Part shown: one piece after another, positions 30,511-38,199 of the stretch
Layout: the number at the start of each line of letters is the position of its first letter
Position numbering within the stretch: position 1 is the stretch's first letter
Virus record (IMG/VR): IMGVR_UViG_3300039186_000245
Location: 1 to 38,984 of that record
Strand: one strand, 5' to 3'
DNA from: a virus
DNA: 38,984 bases
Program-made: the position numbers and the translations under genes
Notes under the pieces: generated by a model
What the model was told of the DNA's origin: nothing
The model's input: only the letters and a program-made list of their open reading frames with translations
Databases searched by the model: none

Positions 30511-31985
30511 TATTCAAAAATATTTGATGAGGCTAAACCTCCATTATCTTGCGCAGGCCCAGGTGCACCAAACGCATTTATTGTCTTTAACCCGCCGTGT
30601 GTATCTGTTGATGGATCATATGCTCTACTTGAATTAATTGTTTGCAATGGCGCAGCAGCATCTCCCATTGGATTATCACCGAGATTATTATTTATATTAG
30701 GTTGACCGAATGTATCTAGTGATCCACTCTGTCCTGCTGCCCCTAGTGCAGCATTTAACAAACCTTGTGGGTTTGCCAATGTTCCTAGTAATTCGTTTCT
30801 TAAACCAAACACATTACCCAAAGTAATACCTTGTATAGCGCTGTTCACCGCAGATGTTAATTTATTAGCAACACCTTGTACTGCATTGTCAAGTTGAGCT
30901 TTCCCGAACTGTTTAATTTTATCAGTGAATGATGGATTACTACTTATTTGTTGTTTACTAACATCCAAGCTATCATCAAAACCAGAATACTGTGACATCA
31001 GTTCCAATGAACCATATCCAAATTTAATTTCTGTTGATGCAACCTCACCACCATTATTCTTTACAGTGTCAAAAACTTTACCACTTGCCGCAGGATCAAA
31101 CATACACTCAGTAAATTTAAACCTAATTCTTGAACTGTTTTCATTTACAAAATCTTTAGTGCCTTTTGTTGTATCACTAGGGTTTAACGCCTTTAGCCAA
31201 TTTCTAACAGTTTTAAATCTTCTTATCTCATGTACATCTACATATACATCAAACCTCATTAAATTTTTTGGCAAAATAAATCTTTTATATTTCTCATCAT
31301 ATACTGCCATTCTATATAAATTAAATAATCCAGTCATTTTTAAATCTATAGCCTCTAGACAACCGATAGTAACTCCAGCTTTAAAATCTGCTCCAGTATA
31401 TGGATCTTCTGTGAATTCTGTACTTTTACTCCAGGCTTCTAATAACCCAGTAATAGTTTGAAAGTAATATGGTCTAGTATTAGTAACTTCTAATAGCCCT
31501 TGTATGAATGCCTTCATATATTTCATTCGCTGAACTTCCCCAATCTTATGTAAGTAACCAACAGCTGATGCTTCTGCTGGAAATGTTGCAGGCGCGGCTC
31601 CACCATCCTCTGGTGTTGGCGGACCACCGAAGTTGTCTATACCTAAAGCATTTCCAACTTTATCTTTTAAGCCACCAAGCTTCTTAGTTGCACTATCAAC
31701 TAACCCATCTAATTTAGACAGCGTCGGTTCAGGTGGTGGTTTAGAATCTGTAGCAACAGGGGTGTCTCCTATCCATGCAGCATTAAATAGTGGTGATGTA
31801 ATATCAAACATTAAACCGAAGCCCAAGTAGGTCGGGTCATCTAATGCAGTAACACCATTATTACCACTACCTTGTGCGGATGTTGCGTTTTGTACAAATC
31901 TTTTTGCAAATGGGTAACTTGCTGGAAATGATTTACCACCTAAGGCACCACTAAACGGTCCAGCTATACTTGAAAAATTTGCCAT
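30510..31985 (-). CDS. Tail/baseplate protein (491 aa), possibly tube-cap type
   Basis: The first 170 residues are Gly/Ala/Pro-rich and low in complexity. A folded core spans about 170-350: QRMKYMKAFIQGLLEVTNTR, RPYYFQTITGLLEAWSK, KRFILPKNLMRFDVYVDVHE and then IRFKFTECMFDPAASGKVFD, followed by TEIKFGYGSLELM. A pattern of strand, R-F, strand and a Cys-containing strand with FD recalls tube-fold proteins such as T4 gp48 and gp54, which cap and start the tail tube. The C-terminal 130 residues are again Gly/Asn-rich and probably flexible. It is directly upstream of the spike (1-nt overlap) and downstream of the hub, a position consistent with the tube-hub junction. The identity is uncertain. Confidence 0.4.
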   Translation of the reverse strand: MANFSSIAGPFSGALGGKSFPASYPFAKRFVQNATSAQGSGNNGVTALDDPTYLGFGLMFDITSPLFNAAWIGDTPVATDSKPPPEPTLSKLDGLVDSATKKLGGLKDKVGNALGIDNFGGPPTPEDGGAAPATFPAEASAVGYLHKIGEVQRMKYMKAFIQGLLEVTNTRPYYFQTITGLLEAWSKSTEFTEDPYTGADFKAGVTIGCLEAIDLKMTGLFNLYRMAVYDEKYKRFILPKNLMRFDVYVDVHEIRRFKTVRNWLKALNPSDTTKGTKDFVNENSSRIRFKFTECMFDPAASGKVFDTVKNNGGEVASTEIKFGYGSLELMSQYSGFDDSLDVSKQQISSNPSFTDKIKQFGKAQLDNAVQGVANKLTSAVNSAIQGITLGNVFGLRNELLGTLANPQGLLNAALGAAGQSGSLDTFGQPNINNNLGDNPMGDAAAPLQTINSSRAYDPSTDTHGGLKTINAFGAPGPAQDNGGLASSNIFE

Positions 31986-32001
31986 ATTTTTTAATTGTTT
32001 T

Positions 32002-32009
32002 TTATATTT
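32002..32009 (-). promoter_or_regulatory. Weaker promoter-like element for the 491-aa gene
   Basis: The minus strand reads AAATATAAAAAACAA, the shorter variant of the core, 16 nt before the ATG at 31985, in the 25-bp gap after the hub-like gene. Confidence 0.3.
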
Positions 32010-32010
32010 A

Positions 32011-33492
32011 TTATGTTGTTGGTGTGAACTCCCTACGCTGTAGTGTTAATTTCATTCCCACTGGTCCTGGTTTTGCATATACCCATTCAACACCAGAAAT
32101 AACATAAAACCCAGTTAAGTATTCGTTCACTACTCCACTCTCTGAAGCTTTGTCATTTTCATCAGCCCCACCTTCTCTAGTCTGTGGTGCTTCATCTCCT
32201 TCTATTTCATCTTGTGATGGTGCAAGTAATACACTCTTTATTGGACTTGCAAATTCTAATATCTGGCAATAAATTCGAGTATATCTCATTAGAGCAGGAT
32301 TAACAGTATCTAGTGATATGACCATTCCCATCTTATTAATCTCAGTTATATTTTGATAATTAAGTACTGTACTGTATTGATATTGCGCATGGACATTATC
32401 ACCCTGTGTCCCTAGGTACTTATATTTAACTTGATCATTTCTTGGGCCTTCTACTTCACCATCTATTAACCTACCTTTAGTTGCAGGTATCATACCGGGT
32501 GTATCATTAGTCAATGGATCAACAAATTCACTTATCCATTCTTTAGCTTCTAAATCCCAATACTGAGTATATCTTTTATAACCATTAGCTTTGCTTATCG
32601 CACCACTCTTGTTAACCATTTGGTGTTTAACAATATATCTAGCAGTTCCCTGCATTTGAACCATGTTACTTAAATAGTTAGGAATACCATCAGTTTGCCC
32701 CTGTGCACCATCAGCTCCCATAGTATCACCGGCATTTGTAGTAAAACTTTGACTAGCTTCGATTGCACCTTCTTGGCTAAAGAATCTATTAACATCTACT
32801 AAAGTCAAATAGTAGTAAGGATCAATATAGCTTGTAAAAAAAGTTTCTTCATTCAAATAGCTATTTGCTACAATATCCTGTACCCAAGTTTCAGTAGTAT
32901 CATTAGGATTTGTCCAAGTCATTGCATCTGCAGTATCTTCTACGTTTGATGCGAAACCTAATTGCATTCGCTCTGCTATGTTTGACAGCGCAGTAAAACT
33001 AGTTACATTTTCTTCATACTCCACCGATTCTGTAAATAGCTTCGGAACAAACATTCGACCTCTTATAAGATATTCGTTTGCTTCCTCACCACCACCACCG
33101 ATTGGTTTACATTCGATTATAGTAAAATCTATTCGAATTGGTTTGAATGTAGTTTCATCACCTTGGGATCTAATATTAACTTGCATAAGATCACCATCTT
33201 TAGGATAAAATCTTGCTGTAAATAATCCATCAACATCTGCGAATTGTAATCTGCATGTTGGATAAAATTTATCATTCATTAAAGTAAACAAATTTAACCT
33301 ATCCATCTGAACATCATACCCATTCACTCTTACTTCAGGTACTACTTGCGAAAATAGCGATGGTTTTTGCTCCATCGTTGAACCGTCAGAATTATCACTA
33401 CCACTCTCCGCATCTAATATTTCCAACGGATCTAGTTCGATAGAGGGTTCTATAATTGTTAATATGTTTCTTTCAACTATACTTTCTGACAT
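32011..33492 (-). CDS. Baseplate hub protein, gp27 / gpD-like
   Basis: A 493-aa protein. After an acidic leader (residues 17-45), PEVRVNGYDVQMDRLNLFTL (52-71), YPTCRLQFADVDGLFTA (77-93) and FYPKDGDLMQVNIRS (95-109) give the strand order of hub proteins of the late-control-D/gp27 type. In that fold a first tube-like barrel opens with an nG pair and then GD-x-[IV]. FTSYIDPYYYLTLVDVNRFF (219-238) fits the second barrel. An acidic Gly/Glu segment near 445-465 is probably a loop. It sits between the LysM-like gp53 gene (3 bp) and the spike block, as expected for the hub that carries the spike. The gp27-like fold is inferred from strand order and context, not a unique motif. Confidence 0.55.
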   Translation of the reverse strand: MSESIVERNILTIIEPSIELDPLEILDAESGSDNSDGSTMEQKPSLFSQVVPEVRVNGYDVQMDRLNLFTLMNDKFYPTCRLQFADVDGLFTARFYPKDGDLMQVNIRSQGDETTFKPIRIDFTIIECKPIGGGGEEANEYLIRGRMFVPKLFTESVEYEENVTSFTALSNIAERMQLGFASNVEDTADAMTWTNPNDTTETWVQDIVANSYLNEETFFTSYIDPYYYLTLVDVNRFFSQEGAIEASQSFTTNAGDTMGADGAQGQTDGIPNYLSNMVQMQGTARYIVKHQMVNKSGAISKANGYKRYTQYWDLEAKEWISEFVDPLTNDTPGMIPATKGRLIDGEVEGPRNDQVKYKYLGTQGDNVHAQYQYSTVLNYQNITEINKMGMVISLDTVNPALMRYTRIYCQILEFASPIKSVLLAPSQDEIEGDEAPQTREGGADENDKASESGVVNEYLTGFYVISGVEWVYAKPGPVGMKLTLQRREFTPTT

Positions 33493-33495
33493 AAC

Positions 33496-34047
33496 TTATT
33501 TTTTTGTATTATTTTTAGTTTTAGTCCTAGTTGGTAAATTGGCACCTAATAAAATTTTACCACCTGCATATATCTTAGCATCTTGTCCTTGTTGTAGCAT
33601 GTTTGGTGGTATTGGTGATTTGACACCATTCTTTTTAGTTTTGGCTAATTGTGTTAATCGCTGTATTCTTGATTGATCAGGTGCACTTTGTCTATCAGTA
33701 TTAGTATATTGAGCCAGTGTTTCGCTTGGTCTTGATGCTGCATTCGGTCTTGCATAAACTAACCCTTCATTCTTGAGCTGAGGTATAGCAAGAACATCCC
33801 CCTCAGAAACTGAAAATGGATTAAAGATATTATTAACTATACATATAGCGTCAATATATGCCCCTGTTCCAAAATACTGTTCTGATATTTTATCAACCCG
33901 ACCGGCTTGATCTACTGTAACATAATGTAATGCCTTAACACCAAGTTCTCTATTATAACTAAAAGAAGGAGCTGATAAGTCATAATACTGCTCACCAGTT
34001 TCTTCTATGTTTAATTTATTTTTTAATTCTAAAGATTTAATATTCAT
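33496..34047 (-). CDS. 53: Baseplate wedge protein with LysM-like domain, gp53-like
   Basis: A 183-aa protein (T4 gp53 is 196). Residues about 41-90 form a LysM-like unit: HYVTVDQAGRVDKISEQYFG, then TGAYIDAICIVNNIFNPF and VSEGDVLAIP, including the paired Ile/Asn segment and the GDVL-IP ending seen in LysM repeats. In myovirus baseplates this element binds partner proteins and not necessarily peptidoglycan. The C-terminal 90 residues are basic, Thr/Asn/Lys-rich and probably disordered, with a KTKNNTKK end. It lies upstream of the hub-like gene (3 bp gap) and downstream of the 598-aa gene (16 bp). A general LysM tail protein (gpX-like) is the alternative. Confidence 0.65.
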   Translation of the reverse strand: MNIKSLELKNKLNIEETGEQYYDLSAPSFSYNRELGVKALHYVTVDQAGRVDKISEQYFGTGAYIDAICIVNNIFNPFSVSEGDVLAIPQLKNEGLVYARPNAASRPSETLAQYTNTDRQSAPDQSRIQRLTQLAKTKKNGVKSPIPPNMLQQGQDAKIYAGGKILLGANLPTRTKTKNNTKK

Positions 34048-34063
34048 TTTTCTTTATATTATT

Positions 34064-35860
34064 TTATGAACCGATTAACATCTGGGTTAAGTTACTAATA
34101 TACTCACCTGTAACTGACATATTGGCTTCTCTGGTAGATTGCGTTGAGCCTTTATCACCCTTTGCATCTGCTGCTGTTGCTGGGTTTGTTTGCGAATCTT
34201 GTATATTTACTTCACCATTGACTTTCTTACCACCGTATGTACCACCTAAATATGGTGTCTCTGCTGGTAAAAGATCCTCAGCACCTTGTACTGTTGCATA
34301 TATTCTACCGTTTCCAGCATTAAACATATTTTCTATATCACCCTTATCTCTTGGCTTACCATGTTTCATGTCTATATCAAACTTTACTTCCATCGGAAAA
34401 TCATCATAACCTAATCCTGCACCCAGTGTCATTGTTGTTTTATCACAAACCATATTACCCATCATAACAATTGGATTGAGTGGATTACCAACAGTTACAT
34501 GCCAATCACCAGTAGGTTCACCACTAATGAATGCCTTTGTTGCCACTGTACCAGTTTGCCCACCTACTTGACTTCCTAAAAATCCTCCAAGCATATTACC
34601 TAATAAAGTTTTACCTACAGTCTTTAAACCGTCTACAATACTGTTTGCATCAAAGTTACCGCTTGAATCACCAAACAAACCTTTCATACCAGTTTCAACA
34701 TCAGTAACTACGCTTCCCATATAACCTGCAAAATCACCATTCCTTAATTTACTTACATCACCGAATTGGCTAGCTACAAAACCTGCACTACCATAATATC
34801 TATGACCACCTCCGAAGAACTGTGCATTGTTGGTAGTCATTGCTAGCATGTTACTTATAATATCAATCATTGCTATTTTAGGATTGACATAGCTTAATGA
34901 TTTTAATTCATATTCAAAAGTAAGACTCATATCATTTTCAAACTTTAAACCACGATCTCTGATTGTAGTTTCATCTACTACATTTATTGGTCCTAATACA
35001 AAATTTGCATAAGTTGTACCTAGCTGATCTGCTGTTGATGAACCTGATCCATTTTGTGCTCTAAACTTTGCTCCAGAACTTACACCCTTTGCAGCATCTG
35101 CTGTTGCCTTTCCGATACCACCTAGCTTACTATAAAATGGTTGTTGTGTATAACCACCCCCAGCTCCACCAGTATCAACTGCTTCCATCTCAGCTTCCAA
35201 TTTCTTCCAGTTTAAACCAAATGAAAATTTAAGTAACTCAGATAGTTGATTACCGGCAGTCTCGCCTAAGTAAGTAACAGCAGTAACACCAGCTACATGC
35301 GATGCATCTACTGAGTCTGCTTTAGCACCTCCTTTTGGTCTAATATTATAATTATAAATATTATCTGCAATAGGTGTAGCAAATCTTCTTAATGTTATTA
35401 AATGATTAACTGGTATTTTTTTATAGTACTTACCATACAAAAAATCAGCTGGTCGATAACTTATCTTTGGATACTTATCCTCGAAATAATTTATAATTTT
35501 TGAAATAGAAACTGTTTTTGAACCTACGTCACCACCCATAAGAGGGTTGTTTGGTTTATCTATAAAATGATCTCCTTGTGGTGTAGCTAAATCGCCATGA
35601 AAACCTTGGAAGTTAAATAGCGAATACTTATTAGCAATTGATCGTGGAATTTCTTGGTTTGCAATACCCATAGCAACACCACCAGCTGAAGCCTTTGCTC
35701 TCTCTACATAAAATAGCTCACTTGTTTTATCTGTCATACCTTTGGCAAACCCATTAGACTGGCCACCAAAACTACTTATCATGCTGTTGTTAGCCTTATT
35801 AGGACCAGGGAACATCGCATCATTTAAATTTTGTATTTTGTTACTTAGATTAAATCCCAT
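34064..35860 (-). CDS. Large tail/baseplate structural protein (598 aa)
   Basis: The N-terminal 100 residues are Gly/Asn/Ser-rich. Residues about 115-180 contain a folded segment (SISKIINYFEDKYPKISYRP, then KKIPVNHLITLRRFATPIAD). Residues about 300-350 (LKFENDMSLTFEYELKSLSY, then PKIAMIDIISNMLAMTTNN) are strand then helix. Near 460-535, DWHVTVGNPLNPIVMMGNMV then GLGYDDFPMEVKFDIDMKH look like a tube-type beta domain close to those of tail-tube or tube-cap proteins. The C-terminus is polar. It opens the hub block and has its own promoter-like motif 18 nt upstream. A gp48/gp54-type junction protein or a tape-associated hub protein are possible. Confidence 0.4.
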   Translation of the reverse strand: MGFNLSNKIQNLNDAMFPGPNKANNSMISSFGGQSNGFAKGMTDKTSELFYVERAKASAGGVAMGIANQEIPRSIANKYSLFNFQGFHGDLATPQGDHFIDKPNNPLMGGDVGSKTVSISKIINYFEDKYPKISYRPADFLYGKYYKKIPVNHLITLRRFATPIADNIYNYNIRPKGGAKADSVDASHVAGVTAVTYLGETAGNQLSELLKFSFGLNWKKLEAEMEAVDTGGAGGGYTQQPFYSKLGGIGKATADAAKGVSSGAKFRAQNGSGSSTADQLGTTYANFVLGPINVVDETTIRDRGLKFENDMSLTFEYELKSLSYVNPKIAMIDIISNMLAMTTNNAQFFGGGHRYYGSAGFVASQFGDVSKLRNGDFAGYMGSVVTDVETGMKGLFGDSSGNFDANSIVDGLKTVGKTLLGNMLGGFLGSQVGGQTGTVATKAFISGEPTGDWHVTVGNPLNPIVMMGNMVCDKTTMTLGAGLGYDDFPMEVKFDIDMKHGKPRDKGDIENMFNAGNGRIYATVQGAEDLLPAETPYLGGTYGGKKVNGEVNIQDSQTNPATAADAKGDKGSTQSTREANMSVTGEYISNLTQMLIGS

Positions 35861-35878
35861 AGAGTAAGGTTATTTTTA

Positions 35879-35888
35879 TTATATATTT
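35879..35888 (-). promoter_or_regulatory. Candidate late promoter opening the hub block
   Basis: The minus strand reads AAATATATAATAAAAATAACC, core at 35887-35879, 18 nt before the ATG at 35860. The stop codon of the upstream 187-aa gene (35889-35887) overlaps its first bases. Confidence 0.6.
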
Positions 35889-36450
35889 ATCCTAAGCTAT
35901 TAAGATACTTATCGATGTTCAAACTACTCTTGTCGAATTTATCAGACCAACCTTTTTTATACTTAGCATCAAACTCTTTTACACTATCTAGTGATAATGG
36001 ACCTTTAAAGAATGGTCTTGTTGAGATGTCACGTATTTCTTTTAGATTTTTGGAAATCATATAAAATTGAACCTTTTCAAATAATTCAGATAAACCAACT
36101 TTAGTTTTAGTACACATCACAGATTCTATAACGACATAAAACCTCTCCCGATCTATATCGTTTAGTCTAGATTCTAATACTCTAGTAGTTTTAAAGTCAT
36201 CTGCTTTGAGGATCATCTTCCTTGCTCGGTTTTCAAACACGTGTCTGAAATTCATATCAAAGAAATGTTGTTTTAGGAATTTCATATTATCATAAAACTT
36301 AACAATACGAATTTGGTAGAGTGGGTTAACTGGATCCCATTTGGAATCTAGAATAATACCTTTAACTGGTAAAAGTATATTTGGATTAGTGTGGGATGCT
36401 AGTAAGCAATATACAGTTTGTCCTTTATTAAATATTCTGTGGGTTTTCAT
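35887..36450 (-). CDS. Hypothetical protein, 187 aa
   Basis: The N-terminal 65 residues form strands (KGQTVYCLLASHTNPNILLP, then YQIRIVKFYDNMKFLKQHFF), perhaps a small barrel. The middle is basic (FENRARKMILKADDFKTTR) and the C-terminal third is helical and Lys-rich (FDAKYKKGWSDKFDKSS). No catalytic or membrane motif is visible. The start overlaps the upstream gene's stop as ATGA, so the two are coupled. The basic character might suit nucleic acid binding or a scaffold role, but neither is supported. Family not recognised. Confidence 0.6.
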   Translation of the reverse strand: MKTHRIFNKGQTVYCLLASHTNPNILLPVKGIILDSKWDPVNPLYQIRIVKFYDNMKFLKQHFFDMNFRHVFENRARKMILKADDFKTTRVLESRLNDIDRERFYVVIESVMCTKTKVGLSELFEKVQFYMISKNLKEIRDISTRPFFKGPLSLDSVKEFDAKYKKGWSDKFDKSSLNIDKYLNSLG

Positions 36451-36839
36451 TCAAATTCTATTATGTCATCGAATAGCTCAGCTGTGCCATTGACCATAAT
36501 ATCAGGTGAATGATAGATTTTATATGTAATAGGTTTTTTGGATAATGATTCTACATATTCTTGTATTCCATTAACAGTATCTTTATCAAGATTTCCTAAT
36601 ACATAAAATATTGTAGTAGAGATATTGCGACTTATTGCGTTTTGTAATTGTCTCATCAAATAAGAAGAGACTACTGCATCAGATGGTTCAAACTGGTAAT
36701 AATCGTTTTTTGTAAGCTTGTTGAATATATCCATATAATTTATACACTCAATGCTCCTAGGAACATTACCTAAGAATGCTTTGACTCGTAATGCGTCTTC
36801 TGAGTATATGAAATTAAATTCTATATGTTCTTCTTCCAT
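36447..36839 (-). CDS. Hypothetical protein, 130 aa
   Basis: Alternates strand and helix: EHIEFNFIYSEDALRVKAFL, AVVSSYLMRQLQNAISRNIS, then TTIFYVLGNLDKDTVNGIQE and ITYKIYHSPDIM. This looks like a small alpha/beta (Rossmann-type) fold, but no P-loop or other nucleotide motif is present. The acidic C-terminus is DDIIEFE. Its start overlaps the end of the upstream gene by 19 nt, and its stop overlaps the downstream start by ATGA, so it sits in a coupled run of small genes. Not recognised. Confidence 0.55.
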   Translation of the reverse strand: MEEEHIEFNFIYSEDALRVKAFLGNVPRSIECINYMDIFNKLTKNDYYQFEPSDAVVSSYLMRQLQNAISRNISTTIFYVLGNLDKDTVNGIQEYVESLSKKPITYKIYHSPDIMVNGTAELFDDIIEFE

Positions 36840-37156
36840 TCTTCTAATTCTATTAGCTCAGATTTAAGCTTTTTTATTTTAGATTCAATATCTTTAATAG
36901 TAGGTTCATAATGAGAGCCCCATATTGAAGTAATATCTAATACACTCTTATCGAACTTGCTACCAACCTCTAAACCTAGGTCTTCGCATAGATCAAAGAA
37001 GAATCTTTTTATATAACTTTTTTTATTTTTGTCAAGAGTATCAGCATATTCATAAACATCAGTAGAAGTAAAGTACTCTTTTCCTCCACCGTAATTATCA
37101 TCAGTGACTTTCTTGATCACGCCATTTCTAGCAGATTCTAAAATTATCTTTACCAT
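36821..37156 (-). CDS. Hypothetical protein, 111 aa, C-terminal helix
   Basis: It starts directly after the upstream stop (TAA followed at once by ATG). The N-terminal part has strand and Gly-rich turn (TDDNYGGGKEYFTSTDVYEY). Residues 40-60 are helical (LDKNKKSYIKRFFFDLCEDL). The last 30 residues form a charged coiled-coil helix (KDIESKIKKLKSELIELEEW). No motif is recognised. Its last 19 nt are shared with the next gene. Confidence 0.5.
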   Translation of the reverse strand: MVKIILESARNGVIKKVTDDNYGGGKEYFTSTDVYEYADTLDKNKKSYIKRFFFDLCEDLGLEVGSKFDKSVLDITSIWGSHYEPTIKDIESKIKKLKSELIELEEWKKNI

Positions 37157-37546
37157 TTATGATCTTTGTTGTAAGTTTGCTCTAATTTCTTTGAATATGT
37201 TTCTAGCTGTTTTCTTATCAGCTTTCCATGTATTTTTATCTTTAATAGATATAAGAGCATGAGCTTCTCTTAACTGTTCTATTTCTTTATCAGTATAACC
37301 CTCTTCTCGCCATTTGGTAATCTTCTTAGCTTCAATTGCCTCCAATTTTGCAAATACAGCATTCTCATTTCGCTCTACATTCGCTTGGTGAATTTCATTT
37401 CCCTTAATCCTAATTTCTGTACATAGCTTGGACCAATCAGATAATGAAAGTTTACCTTTTTGTTTTAATAACCCTTGATGTTTCATTGCCATTCTTCGCT
37501 GGCTACGATTAGGGATTCCAGATGTTTTGTTATTTGCTTCGTTCAT
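37157..37546 (-). CDS. Hypothetical basic helical protein, 129 aa
   Basis: A basic, almost fully helical protein. The N-terminus NNKTSGIPNRSQRRMAMKHQ is strongly positive. The long central helix includes AVFAKLEAIEAKKITKWREE (about 64-83). The C-terminus is NTWKADKKTARNIFKEIRAN. The charge pattern would suit nucleic acid or membrane-surface binding, but there is no recognised domain. A promoter-like motif lies 13 nt upstream, so it probably begins the transcript for the four small genes down to 35887. Confidence 0.5.
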   Translation of the reverse strand: MNEANNKTSGIPNRSQRRMAMKHQGLLKQKGKLSLSDWSKLCTEIRIKGNEIHQANVERNENAVFAKLEAIEAKKITKWREEGYTDKEIEQLREAHALISIKDKNTWKADKKTARNIFKEIRANLQQRS

Positions 37547-37559
37547 ATGATTAATTTTA

Positions 37560-37569
37560 TTATATATTA
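37560..37569 (-). promoter_or_regulatory. Candidate late promoter for the small-gene run
   Basis: The minus strand reads TAATATATAATAAAATTAATC, core at 37568-37560, 13 nt before the ATG at 37546, the shortest spacing among the good copies. Confidence 0.55.
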
Positions 37570-37585
37570 CTAGTTATAAAGTGTG

Positions 37586-38125
37586 CTATTCGCCTTTGTA
37601 CTTGCTCTCGATTAATGATTCAATACTATTATTTAAACAATCAGTTATATCATCTTTTGATAATTGATCTAAAATAAAATTTTTGAGTTCTGTTTTTACT
37701 TCATCTGATTCAAATGAGGTACTCATCAGGTCGTACATTCCCTTTGGTGGAACATTTACAGGAAATTCTAATACTAAGTCTATCTTGTTATTCTTTTTCT
37801 GTTTATCAAACAGAAGCCGTATTGGTGATTTAATCTGGGTTGCACTTTTGAGTGGTGCTATGTTTGACTGTTTACTTACACCTAACGGATCAACCCCTAT
37901 TGAATTTTGTGGTATTAAAGCTCCTGCAATATCAGCATCTAAGTTTACTAGAAACTCATCTTTCAAACCTATTGCAATTCTACCACCTTCGTTAAAGTTA
38001 ATCCACTTATCATCAGTATCTTTGAATGTAACTACATCACCAGTCAAGTCGCCCTTTATCCATTGCCAATGCTTAGACTCTGTTATTTCAACTGAATCAT
38101 CATCGGTTATATTTTCGTGTTGCAT
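37586..38125 (-). CDS. Hypothetical protein, 179 aa, possibly baseplate-associated
   Basis: The first part has aromatic strands (ESKHWQWIKGDLTGDVVTFK, then DDKWINFNEGGRIAIGLKDE), and the last 75 residues are DLVLEFPVNVPPKGMYDLMS followed by an acidic helix. The P-x-K-G-M-Y-D-L-M phrase followed by helix is distinctive, but I cannot tie it to a named family. It follows the collagen-like fibre gene and precedes small genes. A TATAATAATA element (38148-38139, minus strand) lies 13 nt before the ATG and may serve as its promoter. A baseplate hub or assembly factor is conceivable from position only. Confidence 0.5.
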   Translation of the reverse strand: MQHENITDDDSVEITESKHWQWIKGDLTGDVVTFKDTDDKWINFNEGGRIAIGLKDEFLVNLDADIAGALIPQNSIGVDPLGVSKQSNIAPLKSATQIKSPIRLLFDKQKKNNKIDLVLEFPVNVPPKGMYDLMSTSFESDEVKTELKNFILDQLSKDDITDCLNNSIESLIESKYKGE

Positions 38126-38138
38126 TTGGTATCTATTT

Positions 38139-38148
38139 ATTATTATAC
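38139..38148 (-). promoter_or_regulatory. Possible promoter variant for the 179-aa gene
   Basis: The minus strand reads GGTATAATAATAAATAG, 13 nt before the ATG at 38125. It is TATA-rich but is not the exact AATATATAA core. It lies in a 74-bp gap after the fibre gene. Confidence 0.22.
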
Positions 38149-38199
38149 CTTAAATATAATAATTGTTTAAGAAACTTAGTTTTGTAAAATATTATAAAC

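Noticed and set aside
30925-31461. Plus-strand 178-codon open frame
   Set aside because: Antisense to the 491-aa virion gene; composition is that of a shadow frame.
37683-38153. Plus-strand 156-codon open frame
   Set aside because: Antisense to the 179-aa gene, with a product rich in Ser/Phe/Leu typical of a reverse-complement shadow, and no promoter-like motif on that strand.
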